Program-made: the position numbers and the translations under genes
Shown here: piece by piece, positions 34,394 to 43,207 of the stretch
Numbering within the stretch: position 1 is the first letter of the stretch
Layout of the letters: every line of letters starts with the position of its first letter
Notes under the pieces: model-generated
What the model was told of the DNA's origin: nothing
Database searches by the model: none
The model's input: only the letters and a program-made list of their open reading frames with translations
NCBI GenBank assembly: GCA_947576945.1
Contig: CANPTH010000022.1
Location: forward strand, 1-59,526
Origin: an uncultured Lachnospiraceae bacterium
GTDB lineage: Bacteria > Bacillota > Clostridia > Lachnospirales > Lachnospiraceae
Length of the DNA stretch: 59,526 nt
Direction: 5' to 3'

Positions 34394-35332
34394 ATGATGT
34401 ATATCAAGAATCTGGAAGACGGGGTGGAGCTGTTCAAGGCTCTGGGGTCTGAACTGCGGGTGAACATTATCCGTCTTCTGCTTAAAAATAGAGAGATGAA
34501 TATGAATGAAATTGCCACCAGCCTGAACATTACCAGCGGTGCACTTACCAGCCATATCAAGAAGCTGGAGGATGTAGGATTAATCCAGGTGCGCGTTGAT
34601 GTTGGCGGACACGGCAACCAGAAGATCTTTCGGGTGGCGCAGGAGCGGCTGTTGGTGGACATTGTACCCGCGGAGGAAGAGAGCAATGTGGGCTTTTATG
34701 AGGCGGAGGTGCCTGTGGGGCAGTACAGCAATTACAGTGTGTACCCGACCTGCGGTATTGCCACGACTTCGTCATTGATCGGAGAGGTGGATGATTCCCG
34801 CTATTTTGCCCACCCCGACCGAATCAATGCTGGTATCTTATGGTTTACCAAAGGATATGTGGAGTATCTGATCCCCAATGTACTGCCGGTGGCGCAGAAG
34901 ATCGACGAAATCACTTTTTCTATGGAACTTTCCAGTGAAGCGCCCGGTGTCAACAGTAACTGGCCGTCGGATATCTCTTTCTGCCTGAACGATGAGTCCA
35001 TCGGGATTTGGACTTCGCCGGGGGACTTCGGGGATGTGCGCGGCATCTTTACACCGGACTGGTGGTTTCCGAACTGGAACCAGTACGGACTGTTAAAGAT
35101 GCTGGTCATCAACAGACAGGGAACGTTTATAGACGGATTGAAAATATCGGATGTCTCATTGGAACATTTCGGGCTGGATTATAAGAGTACGATCCGGCTG
35201 AAAATGGAAGTGCGGGAAGACGCGGTGCATGTGGGCGGGATGACCCTGTTTGGAAGCGGATTCGGTAACTACGGGCAGGGCATCCGGGTGCGGATGCGCT
35301 ACAGCCCGATGGACGGATGCAAAGGTAATTGA
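34394..35332 (+). CDS. ArsR-like winged-helix regulator of the glycan cluster
   Basis: A 312-residue protein. Residues about 5-85 form an ArsR-type winged helix (LFKALGSELRVNIIRLLLKN, MNEIATSLNITSGALTSHIK, KLEDVGLI). The remaining 220 residues are Trp/Gly-rich and beta-like (PSDISFCLNDESIGIWTSPG) and may bind a carbohydrate, which is inference. It has no Cys-rich metal site, so it is not a typical metal sensor. Start 34394 (ATGATG doublet) has only the G9 tract as a distant SD. The strongest start signal, ATG 34345 with GGAGGGGGAGG, is out of frame by one base. The likely operator is TTTAGA-N4-TCTAAA, found in front of this gene and twice before the GH43 gene. Confidence 0.75.
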   Translation: MMYIKNLEDGVELFKALGSELRVNIIRLLLKNREMNMNEIATSLNITSGALTSHIKKLEDVGLIQVRVDVGGHGNQKIFRVAQERLLVDIVPAEEESNVGFYEAEVPVGQYSNYSVYPTCGIATTSSLIGEVDDSRYFAHPDRINAGILWFTKGYVEYLIPNVLPVAQKIDEITFSMELSSEAPGVNSNWPSDISFCLNDESIGIWTSPGDFGDVRGIFTPDWWFPNWNQYGLLKMLVINRQGTFIDGLKISDVSLEHFGLDYKSTIRLKMEVREDAVHVGGMTLFGSGFGNYGQGIRVRMRYSPMDGCKGN

Positions 35333-35341
35333 GAGAGAAAG

Positions 35342-35388
35342 AAAAGAACAGCGGTTTGTGCGGTCAGGCGTAAACTGCTGTTCTTTTT
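35342..35388. terminator. Bidirectional terminator between regulator and NIF3-like gene
   Basis: About 15 bp stem (AAAGAACAGCGGTTT with its complement, near 35342-35356/35372-35386) ending in TTTTT on the plus strand and with an A run at the left end for the minus strand. Confidence 0.8.
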
Positions 35389-35407
35389 GCGAAGCAGATT
35401 TACTTTC

Positions 35408-36229
35408 TTAGAGGTAACCGAAAGGTTCCTTCGCGTCGATAAAGGTGATCGGGAAGTCCGAAAATCTTTCCTGCAGCCATTTTTCCATATATTTCATGCC
35501 AAATTCCTCGCTTCTCTCATGTCCGAGAGTAAGCATTCCCTTGTTGAAGCCCATCTGGTAAGCGTCATTCAGATAAGCGCAGATGGTCCACTCCGTGATA
35601 TCGCCCACCACCATCAGATCCAGTCTGTCGCGTTCCATCACCTGCATAGGCATCACTTCCACGCCCAGACCCAGGCTTCCGCCGCCTACCAGGATACCGA
35701 CCCTGCGCACCTTCATGTCGGGAGAACCGATGATCTGGATCGTATCCATATGAAAGATGTCTTTAAATTCTCCGGCAAGCTTTTGCAGTGTGGTCTCGGG
35801 AATTTCATAGATCCAGGGCTGAGGTTCATCTTTTTGCAGATACTTGCGCCAGCCAAGTTCTTCAATCAGCCCTTCATAGATGTAATCGACATCGGAACCC
35901 ATATGCATATGGTCGTGGAGCCGCCAGATGGTGATGTTATGTTCTTCCAGATATTTTTTCTTCGCCAGATAGATGCTGTCGTTTTCGCACCAGTCGGTCT
36001 TGTCCAGCCCGTTAAACCAGGTGGGTTCATGGGTGATGATGAAGTTCCGGCCTTGCTTTACTGCTTCCTGGATCACATCAAAAGTGGCCATGAAGGTGGT
36101 CGCCACCCCGGTAACTTCCTGATCGGGACTGCCGATAGAGATGATGTCACAGGTGGGTTCAATCTTTGCCCCGCCGCACATATCCATGAGTATCTTGTCA
36201 ATTACCTGCTGTACCGTCCATTTTTTCAT
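35408..36229 (-). CDS. NIF3 / DUF34-family metal-binding protein
   Basis: A 273-residue protein of the NIF3-like (YbgI) family: IITHEPTWFNGLD carries the first metal ligands and LGHERSEEFG a C-terminal His/Glu ligand pair; LHDHMHMGSDVDYIYEGL is a further His-rich segment. Family members are dinuclear metal proteins, some reported with GTP cyclohydrolase-like or unknown activity. Start 36229 follows AGGAGAGG; an ATG eight codons earlier overlaps the SD. Its place inside a glycan cluster is unusual for a housekeeping member, so it may be a paralogue acting on a cluster metabolite. It is divergent from the AraC-GH39 gene. Confidence 0.8.
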   Translation of the reverse strand: MKKWTVQQVIDKILMDMCGGAKIEPTCDIISIGSPDQEVTGVATTFMATFDVIQEAVKQGRNFIITHEPTWFNGLDKTDWCENDSIYLAKKKYLEEHNITIWRLHDHMHMGSDVDYIYEGLIEELGWRKYLQKDEPQPWIYEIPETTLQKLAGEFKDIFHMDTIQIIGSPDMKVRRVGILVGGGSLGLGVEVMPMQVMERDRLDLMVVGDITEWTICAYLNDAYQMGFNKGMLTLGHERSEEFGMKYMEKWLQERFSDFPITFIDAKEPFGYL

Positions 36230-36443
36230 AAGTCGAACCTCTCCTTTATGCAATCGTTTTCACTGAGTTTATGTTATTATTTTAGCAGAAAATTTTTCGG
36301 ACAGCTCCTTTTTGCAGCCCTTTTTTCCATACTTCATCCTTTTTTGTTTTATGGTTTTGTATACGGGAAAAGATCCTTGAAACAGAACGTGATTTTTGCA
36401 GAAATAAATCGTGATCAGGGTTGTCGTTCTTTTGCCGCATTCG
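36230..36443. other. Divergent intergenic region between the NIF3-like and AraC-GH39 genes
   Basis: Only the AraC-GH39 promoter (listed separately) is convincing. A/T-rich stretches near 36270-36295 could hold the minus-strand promoter, but no clear -35/-10 pair is seen. Confidence 0.35.
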
Positions 36444-36473
36444 TTGACTTATCGAGGTTGGTTCCTATATAAT
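36444..36473 (+). promoter_or_regulatory. Sigma-A promoter of the AraC-GH39 gene
   Basis: TTGACT (36444-36449), 18 bases, TATAAT (36468-36473). The predicted transcript starts near 36480. Confidence 0.7.
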
Positions 36474-36549
36474 TTATGTAGCTTTATCGTACCGGATGCT
36501 TTCTGCCGAAGCAGCGGACTGTGTTCGTTTTCTGATGAGGAGAACCGTT

Positions 36550-39054
36550 ATGGAAGAGATCCGTTTTGAATCTGACTGCAATACAACTATTCCCCATTTT
36601 CACAGTGAGATGGAAATCTTATACGTACTGTCCGGCCGGATTGCCATTATCGGTTCCGGCTATAATTACGTGCTTGAGCCGGAAGACTTTATTGTTCTGA
36701 ATCCTTACGAGCATCATGAACTGTATGCGGAGGCAGGCTGTCACACCGTTTCCGCATATATTTCTCCGGATCTGTTTCAGCAGTCAGGGCTGGGCCGTGT
36801 TGCCTGCTGCAGCAGAGATGTTTCCGGACAGACAGACTATGCGGCCCTGATCCGGGTCAGGCTGGCCATGCTGTTTAAATATCATCTCGAGCAGCCGTCC
36901 CCCTCCAGGCAGCTCTATGTCCTGAGCCAGCTATTTGGGCTGCTTGCCATATTGAAAGCGCAGTTTGAGACGCCGGGCGGTCAGTTTCCGGTACTCGGGA
37001 GGGATGCGGACCGTATGCAGGAGGTGCTGACTTATCTGAGTATGCATTTTCACGAAGCTATTACGATGCAGGAGGTGGCGGATCGGGTCTACCTCTCCAA
37101 GAGCCACCTTTCCCGGGAGTTTCAGAAGCACATGGGAATCTCCTTTTCCGATTATCTGCGTAAGCTTCGTTTAAACCGTGTCGCTTATCTTCTGGCCCGC
37201 AGTGAAAAGACGATCACCGAGATTGCACTGGACAGCGGATTTTCCAATATCAATACCATGATCATCAATTTCCATGAGGAATATGGTGAAACGCCGGGTG
37301 TCTATCACAGGAAATATTATCGGAAGGATGTGCATCCTGTCAGCGTCTCTGCAGCTGATGAACAGCAGGAACAGCCTTCAGCGGCTATCATCTCTTATAT
37401 GAATCTGCTGAAACATGCTGCGGCGGAGGAGGTGCTGCGGCCGTTGGATAAGAAACAGCAGGAAACCGTCTCCGTGCAGGCGAGCCTTCTTGAGAATGCA
37501 GGGCTGCTTTCGCTATGCCATAATGACACCATCAGCATCGGCTGGGCCAGTTCCCTGATGAGCAAATCCCTCCATATAGTGCTGCGGCGCGCCGTCAGAG
37601 AGGTGGGATTCCGTTATATTCGGTTTCACGGCATTCTGGATGATGCCATGGATCTGTATCATGAACGGGAAGACGGAACGCCCTGGCTGAGTTTTACTTA
37701 TATGGATATTGTTCTGGATGAGATCCTGGATCTGGGCCTGAAACCTTTCTTTGAATTCAGCTACATGCCCCGCAGGCTGGCGGAGCATACGAATAATATT
37801 TTCGGCGTCTCCTGCATAGCGATGCCCGGTACTCCGGAGAATCTGGCGAAATGGGAGTTCCTGGTGGAGACGGTAATGATGCACCTTCTGGAGCGGTATG
37901 GGCATGAGGAGGTACAGCAGTGGCGTTTTGCGCCGATCAACGGTTTGTATATTTCCTATGGAGTGTTTACGGCCGATCAATATCTTGCCTATTATGAAAA
38001 GACTTTTCGCGGAATACGTCGTTTCCTGCCGGAGGCGCCCATATACGGGTTCGGGCTGGACACCGGATTTCTGGTGCTGGACGGGCCGGCGCTGCTGGAT
38101 CAGCTGTTAGCGTATTGCCGTGTGCATGACTGCCTGCCGGATACGTTTACGTTCCAGTGCTTCGGCTGCGACTATTCCAGAATTCCCCGGAGCAGAACTG
38201 AGGACAGCATTTCTTCCGAGGCGGACAGGATGACCGGAGAGCCGGCCGCCGTCAGTACGGATCGGAATGTCATAAGGCATGAGATTGCACGATGCAGGGA
38301 GGCCCTGCAAAGGCATGGGCTGGGAGCGCGCGCGCTCCACGTATGCGAATGGAATTCTACCATCTGGCAGAATGATCTGGGAAATGACACCTGTTTCAAG
38401 GCGGCTTTTATCGTCAAAAATATTCTGGAAAACTGTGAGGATGTGACGGGAATCTCCTATACCCATCTGACAGATCTCTCAGACCGCCGTGTTATCAACT
38501 CCAGCATTTATCATGGCGGCTATGGTCTGCTCACCTACAATGGTATTCCTAAGGCCGGCTACTTTGCCTATCAGCTGTTAACTATGCTGCAGCAGGAAAA
38601 AGGGATCGTGGCGGCCAGAGGTGAAGGGTATCTGGTCTCCCGCTCGGCAGATCACAAGAGGATCCAGATAGTCCTATACCATTACTGCCATTATGATATG
38701 GCAAATCATATAGACAGGATGCTTTCTGTAGAAGAACAGCGTTCGGTGGACCGCTATTTTGGATTTGAACAAAAAGGAGCCAAGAGCTTCCGGCTTACGT
38801 TGACGGATCTGCAGGAGGGTACATATCTGAAACGGACCTTTGCCATCAACCGGGAACATGGGAGCAGCTATGATACCTGGATACATCTGGGGGCGCCGGA
38901 ATTCAGAGGACAGCAGCAGGCGGAATATCTGAATAATATCAGTAGTTTTCAGATTCATTATGAACCGCTTCATATTACGGATTCTGGGGAATGGACATTT
39001 TCCGCCGTACTGGATGAACATGAAGTACGGCTGGTTCTGATCGACAGAAAATAA
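36550..39054 (+). CDS. AraC-type regulator fused to a GH39-like domain lacking the acid/base Glu
   Basis: An 834-residue protein: cupin sensor (about 1-130, FHSEMEILYVLSGRIAI), AraC double HTH (about 160-262, VADRVYLSKSHLSREFQK and GFSNINTMIINFHEEYG), then a GH39 beta-xylosidase-like TIM barrel plus C-terminal beta-domain (about 300-834). The nucleophile position is retained (Glu600, HVCEWNST). The conserved WNEPN acid/base motif reads WRFAPINGLY (from W458), so the acid/base Glu appears to be Gly465. It therefore probably binds xylo-oligosaccharide as a sensor and does not cleave it. Start 36550 follows AGGAG; an open extension of 18 codons lacks an SD. Confidence 0.82.
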   Translation: MEEIRFESDCNTTIPHFHSEMEILYVLSGRIAIIGSGYNYVLEPEDFIVLNPYEHHELYAEAGCHTVSAYISPDLFQQSGLGRVACCSRDVSGQTDYAALIRVRLAMLFKYHLEQPSPSRQLYVLSQLFGLLAILKAQFETPGGQFPVLGRDADRMQEVLTYLSMHFHEAITMQEVADRVYLSKSHLSREFQKHMGISFSDYLRKLRLNRVAYLLARSEKTITEIALDSGFSNINTMIINFHEEYGETPGVYHRKYYRKDVHPVSVSAADEQQEQPSAAIISYMNLLKHAAAEEVLRPLDKKQQETVSVQASLLENAGLLSLCHNDTISIGWASSLMSKSLHIVLRRAVREVGFRYIRFHGILDDAMDLYHEREDGTPWLSFTYMDIVLDEILDLGLKPFFEFSYMPRRLAEHTNNIFGVSCIAMPGTPENLAKWEFLVETVMMHLLERYGHEEVQQWRFAPINGLYISYGVFTADQYLAYYEKTFRGIRRFLPEAPIYGFGLDTGFLVLDGPALLDQLLAYCRVHDCLPDTFTFQCFGCDYSRIPRSRTEDSISSEADRMTGEPAAVSTDRNVIRHEIARCREALQRHGLGARALHVCEWNSTIWQNDLGNDTCFKAAFIVKNILENCEDVTGISYTHLTDLSDRRVINSSIYHGGYGLLTYNGIPKAGYFAYQLLTMLQQEKGIVAARGEGYLVSRSADHKRIQIVLYHYCHYDMANHIDRMLSVEEQRSVDRYFGFEQKGAKSFRLTLTDLQEGTYLKRTFAINREHGSSYDTWIHLGAPEFRGQQQAEYLNNISSFQIHYEPLHITDSGEWTFSAVLDEHEVRLVLIDRK

Positions 39055-39080
39055 TCATCACGATTTTTTAACTTACAAAT

Positions 39081-39124
39081 CACGATTTGTTTCGCGGCAT
39101 GGCAATACAAATCGTGTTTTTATT
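39081..39124 (+). terminator. Intrinsic terminator after the AraC-GH39 gene
   Basis: CACGATTTGT (39081-39090) pairs with ACAAATCGTG (39107-39116) followed by TTTTTATTT. A competing palindrome ACAAATC-AC-GATTTGT (39075-39090) overlaps it. Confidence 0.8.
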
Positions 39125-39166
39125 TACATTAGAAATCATTCGGTATGGACTGCCTGTTCAGGCGGA

Positions 39167-39195
39167 TAGGCAGGACGGAACCGTTTCGATATAAT
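39167..39195 (+). promoter_or_regulatory. Putative promoter of the hydrolase-symporter pair
   Basis: TAGGCA (39167-39172), 17 bases, TATAAT (39190-39195). The -10 is perfect, the -35 weak. Confidence 0.5.
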
Positions 39196-39303
39196 GTTTT
39201 TCATAATCAGCTGTGAGTTCCTGATCGGGAGGAGATACCTGTAACGGGGTATTTAAGAATTCAATGGTTACATGGAGGAAAATATCAGGAAAGGAGATTT
39301 CAC

Positions 39304-40230
39304 ATGGAAGTAAAGGAATGGACTTATGAGGAAATTCCGGAATTTACAGAGGAAGTGGAGGGAGCGCATGTCATTTCCACTACGGGGGAGGAAATGGGCG
39401 TCACCTATATTCCCGACGTAGAATATGCCGAGATAGACGGCGTTAAGCTTCACCTGCAGATCTTACAGCCGTTTACCCGCAATCAGCCCGAGATGGTCTG
39501 TCCCTGTGTTGTTTTCGTACAGGGTTCTGCGTGGATGCAGCAGGATGTCTATGCACAGATTCCCAGAGCCTCCAAACTGGCGGAACGAGGGTATGTGACG
39601 GCGGTCGTGGAGTACCGTCATTCAGGAATAGCGCCTTTTCCAGCGCAGATCATGGATGCCAGAAATGCAGTGCGATTCCTGCGGGCCAATGCCGGACAGT
39701 ATCATATTAACCCGGATCAGATTGTCGTTTCCGGCGACTCATCGGGCGGTCATACGGCGATGTTTGCGGGTATGATCCATGATGATGCCGAACATAATCT
39801 CTATCCGGGGGTTACTGCGGATGTAAAAGGGATCGTCAACTTCTACGGCAGTACCAGCGTGATGGCGGAGGACTCTAATCCGATTCAGGTACTGCATTGT
39901 CAGCCGGACAGCCCGGAAGGCATGGTGATGGGACATGTAGACCTGCGGGACCATCCGGAATTGAAACGGAAGCTTTCCGTGGAATGTAATATCACGGAGG
40001 ATACCGTGATACCACCCACCCTTATCCTGCACGGTACCAAGGACCGTCTGGTCAACTGTGAGGGCAGCGTGGTCTTGTACCGTCAGATGAAAAAGTGCGG
40101 TAAGGAGGTACAGTTGTATCTGATCAAGGGCGCCGACCACGGCGGAGCGGAGTTCTGGACCGTGGAAACGCTTGATATTATCGACGGATTTATCCGGGGC
40201 TGTCTTGAACGGCCTGCGGCAGTGAATTAA
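39304..40230 (+). CDS. Alpha/beta hydrolase (BD-FAE / carbohydrate esterase-like)
   Basis: A 308-residue cytoplasmic hydrolase. The oxyanion-region motif is VFVQGSAWMQQD, the nucleophile sits in SGDSSGGH, and the Asp and His are in HGTKDRLV and KGADHGG. This build resembles BD-FAE proteins and acetyl- or feruloyl-esterases acting on xylan oligomers. The gene lies between the AraC-GH39 regulator and a sugar symporter, so removal of acetyl or feruloyl groups from imported xylo-oligosaccharides is a reasonable inference. SD AAGGAGA precedes the ATG. Confidence 0.85.
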   Translation: MEVKEWTYEEIPEFTEEVEGAHVISTTGEEMGVTYIPDVEYAEIDGVKLHLQILQPFTRNQPEMVCPCVVFVQGSAWMQQDVYAQIPRASKLAERGYVTAVVEYRHSGIAPFPAQIMDARNAVRFLRANAGQYHINPDQIVVSGDSSGGHTAMFAGMIHDDAEHNLYPGVTADVKGIVNFYGSTSVMAEDSNPIQVLHCQPDSPEGMVMGHVDLRDHPELKRKLSVECNITEDTVIPPTLILHGTKDRLVNCEGSVVLYRQMKKCGKEVQLYLIKGADHGGAEFWTVETLDIIDGFIRGCLERPAAVN

Positions 40231-40296
40231 GCGTATATCCGTCGTATGCGGCCGGCCGTTGCGGCGGCTGTATTACAATGAAGAGAGGGAAAGATT

Positions 40297-41652
40297 ATGT
40301 CAAAAGAAGCAAATAAGATAAGTTTAGTTGAAAAGATCCTGTACGGATCCGGCGACGTTGGCCTGAATGCGATGTACACGCTCTTCAGTTCTTACGTGCT
40401 GTTTTTCTATACGGACGTTATATTTATGAATGCCGCCCTGATCGGCGCCGTGATCATGGTTTCCAAGATCTTTGACGGCTTCTCCGATCTGATCGCCGGG
40501 CAGCTGATTGATACCCGCAAATCCAAAAGAGGACATTGTATTCCTGTCCTCCTGAAATGGACGCTGCCGATGGTTGCATCTGTAGTCCTGGTATTCCTGG
40601 TGCCCGATTCTACCGTGGCCATCCGTGTCGCCTATATTTTTGTTACTTACAACCTGTTTAATACCGTTCTTTATACTTACGTTTGTATGGCGCACAGTTC
40701 TCTGGCCACCTATGTTACCAATAATTCTGAGGATCGTTCTCAGATGCTGATCTTCAAAATGTTGTTCGCCGCGCTGACACAGACGATCATGGCGAGTGTT
40801 ATGATGCCGATGGTCAACTTCTTCGGCGGCCAGCAGATGCAGAGCGCCTGGATCAAATCCATTCTGGTATTCGGTATCGTCGGAATCATTCCGCTGGCGC
40901 TTAACATCCTGTTCGTCAAAGAGCGGATTGACAATGATGCGCCGCCGGAAAATATCGTACAGGGCGTCAAATGTGCTTTCGTCAATAAGTACTGGTGGAT
41001 GGCGTTTGTGATCAATCTCTGTGCAAACTTTATCCTGACTTTTAACCTGTCCGTATCCGTATATTATCTGAACACGGTTATGGAGAATATGGGACTGATG
41101 GGCACCTTCGTTGCCTGTTCCAATATGCCGGGCGTAGTTCTGTGTATTGTCTGCCCGTTCCTGTTAAGGAAGTTTACGAAACGTCAGATGGTGCTGTTCG
41201 GCGCCGTCTGCATGATCGTTGCCCAGGTGGTCTTCATCGCGGCGCCTGCTACGGTTCCGGTGCTGTTTGCCACGGCGCTCCTGCGCGGTATCGGCATGGG
41301 ATTCGCTATGGGTATGGCGGGCGCTCTGATCGGAGATACGATTGACTATGGCGAGTGGAAGACCGGTACCCGTGTACAGTCCGTTCTGTTCTCGGCCAGT
41401 TCCGTAGGCGCTAAAGTGGGCCAGGGCGCAATGACGGCGTTGTTCGGTTTCGTTCTCACAGCCATCGGTTATAACGGGCAGGCAGCCGTACAGACGGCAC
41501 AGGCGGTTTCCGGTATTAACGGTTTCTTCAAATACGGTCCGCTGGTGATCGCCGTCATTCTGCTGATCGATACCTGGTTTCTGGATGTGGAGACTAAGAA
41601 TCCACAGTATATCAAAGAGCTTGAAGCACGCAAGGCGAAAGCAGGGATCTAA
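40297..41652 (+). CDS. GPH-family sugar:cation symporter (MelB/XynP-like)
   Basis: A 451-residue transporter with twelve predicted helices and the glycoside-pentoside-hexuronide signatures: GSGDVGLNAMYTLFSSYVLFFYTDV, KIFDGFSDLIAGQLIDTR and an internal DYGEWKTGTR. It imports a glycoside with Na+ or H+. With the preceding esterase-like hydrolase it likely forms one operon (66-base gap) for xylosides or short xylo-oligosaccharides, and is probably controlled by the AraC-GH39 regulator upstream. SD GAGAGGGAAA precedes the ATG, and a terminator follows. Confidence 0.9.
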   Translation: MSKEANKISLVEKILYGSGDVGLNAMYTLFSSYVLFFYTDVIFMNAALIGAVIMVSKIFDGFSDLIAGQLIDTRKSKRGHCIPVLLKWTLPMVASVVLVFLVPDSTVAIRVAYIFVTYNLFNTVLYTYVCMAHSSLATYVTNNSEDRSQMLIFKMLFAALTQTIMASVMMPMVNFFGGQQMQSAWIKSILVFGIVGIIPLALNILFVKERIDNDAPPENIVQGVKCAFVNKYWWMAFVINLCANFILTFNLSVSVYYLNTVMENMGLMGTFVACSNMPGVVLCIVCPFLLRKFTKRQMVLFGAVCMIVAQVVFIAAPATVPVLFATALLRGIGMGFAMGMAGALIGDTIDYGEWKTGTRVQSVLFSASSVGAKVGQGAMTALFGFVLTAIGYNGQAAVQTAQAVSGINGFFKYGPLVIAVILLIDTWFLDVETKNPQYIKELEARKAKAGI

Positions 41653-41700
41653 TCGTTCCGGTCAGGATCCTGGCTGCGTGTATGATAAAAAGTGTAAGGC

Positions 41701-41731
41701 GAAGGCAGGGAGTAATCCCTGTCTTCTTGTT
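41701..41731 (+). terminator. Intrinsic terminator of the symporter operon
   Basis: GAAGGCAGGGA (41701-41711) pairs with TCCCTGTCTTC (41716-41726, one wobble) with a 4-base loop and TTGTTGT tail. Confidence 0.75.
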
Positions 41732-42121
41732 GTATAGATCAGGGTGTCGAAAGGCGCTCCAGCTGCGGCCGCTGTTGTAACGTCAGGCATCACCACATAC
41801 CTCATGGCGCCCATATAATCGGGAATAGAATATTATAAAGAAAACAGTAGGAAAAAAGTGACTTTTATGGTATTATTACACTTATCTGATTACTCTCAGT
41901 GAACAAAGGGGAATTTAGTATAACCCACGGTAGTTATCCATACCTTTCACCTGTCTGAATTTCTATCTGTCGCGTCAGTTTCAATCGACGATGCTGTCGG
42001 CATTGCCTTATTCAGCCGCGTTGCAGATGAAAATTTATCCTGTGCGTAAGAGAGTGTGGGCGGCGTGGCTTATACTGGTACGAATCATTAATATATATAG
42101 TAGAGAATGGAGGACACTGAT
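41732..42121. other. 390-base region without a recognised gene
   Basis: No homologue-like frame, known riboswitch consensus or clear promoter was found. The right end carries GGAGG (42109-42113) for the FIST gene. A flagellar-type promoter was sought because of the chemotaxis genes downstream, but no TAAA-N15-GCCGATAT match is visible. Confidence 0.5.
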
Positions 42122-43195
42122 ATGAAGTTAGCGTACGGCAGCAGTAAGAAAGGCGATGTATCAGAAGCCTTAAGAACTATAACAGAGCCTGCGGCCCTGC
42201 TTTTTTCTGTTGCGAAGGAAGAAATGCTTGAGCGTGCGGCTGCTGAGATTGAGAAGGCGTTTCCCGGTGTGGCGTCGATAGGCGGAGTCGGGCAGGCATA
42301 TATTGACAAGGAATTTTTTGACGCGGGCATTACTGTTATTGCGATGAAAGAAAATATCAAGGTTGTGGCAGATGTTCTGGAGCATGCATCCGTTATGCCG
42401 ATCAAATATATCAGACGCCTGGAGAATGCGGTAAGAGCAGTAGGGGGTGAGAAAGGGAGAACGGCGTGTTTTGACATCTGTTCTGCGGGGGCGGACGTCC
42501 GTGCCGTCACTACGCTGTCCGATTATCTGTGCCGTCTGGGATATGACCTTGCGGGCGGTACGAGCAATTCGTCGTCGGTTGCCTGTAACGGAAAGGTATA
42601 TCAGGACGCCTGTGCCTTTTTCATTTTTAAGAATCTGAATGGAAAGATAAAGTCATATAAGGAAAATATTTACATACATCCGCAGGGCAGTGAGAAGCAG
42701 TTTATGGTGACAGAGGCGGATCCTAAGAAGTATAAGATCCGTACACTGGAGAATAAGTCTGCCGAGAAAGTGTACACCTCCGAGCTGGGGATCAGCAGAG
42801 ACAAGATTACAACACAGACATTCAAGAATCCGTTTGGCCATGTATGTGGTTCCGACACTTATATTGTGTCCATCAAAGATGTGGAATCTGATGGGAGCAT
42901 TATCACTTTCCGGCCTGCAAACAAGATGGATTTTCTCACGATCTTAAGTATGGGTGATTACAGAGAGGTGGTACAGGATACGATCTCCAGGATCAAGAGC
43001 GATCTTGGCCGCGCTTCGGCGGTGCTGTCTGTCAACTGCCTGTTCCGGTATATCATGTTTAACGATGAACATTACTGGGACAGTTATCTGGCGGAGATGT
43101 GCCGCAGCTTTTCTCATGCGGGTATGGTTGGTGTCGGAGAACATTACAATACACAGTTCGTTAACCAGACAATGTGCTGTCTGGCATTTGAATAG
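42122..43195 (+). CDS. FIST-domain sensory protein
   Basis: A 357-residue soluble protein with FIST-N (about 10-190) and FIST-C (about 200-340) features such as AALLFSVAKEEMLE, GVASIGGVGQAY, CDLAGGTSNSSSV-like region and MVGVGEHYNTQF. FIST proteins are thought to bind small ligands, often amino acids, and occur in signal transduction proteins. SD GGAGG precedes ATG 42122; an ATG at 42107 overlaps the SD. Its stop codon TAG overlaps the SD (AGGAGG) of the next gene, so it is translationally linked to the chemoreceptor and probably serves as its ligand-binding subunit. Confidence 0.8.
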   Translation: MKLAYGSSKKGDVSEALRTITEPAALLFSVAKEEMLERAAAEIEKAFPGVASIGGVGQAYIDKEFFDAGITVIAMKENIKVVADVLEHASVMPIKYIRRLENAVRAVGGEKGRTACFDICSAGADVRAVTTLSDYLCRLGYDLAGGTSNSSSVACNGKVYQDACAFFIFKNLNGKIKSYKENIYIHPQGSEKQFMVTEADPKKYKIRTLENKSAEKVYTSELGISRDKITTQTFKNPFGHVCGSDTYIVSIKDVESDGSIITFRPANKMDFLTILSMGDYREVVQDTISRIKSDLGRASAVLSVNCLFRYIMFNDEHYWDSYLAEMCRSFSHAGMVGVGEHYNTQFVNQTMCCLAFE

Positions 43196-43207
43196 GAGGT
43201 GGCAGGC

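Noticed and set aside
35387..36472. Long plus-strand frame opposite the NIF3-like gene
   Set aside because: It is antisense to a well-supported gene with SD and motifs, and its peptide looks like a codon-bias shadow.
41732..42106. Riboswitch upstream of the FIST gene
   Set aside because: No match to the c-di-GMP, purine, SAM or cobalamin consensus could be recognised by eye.
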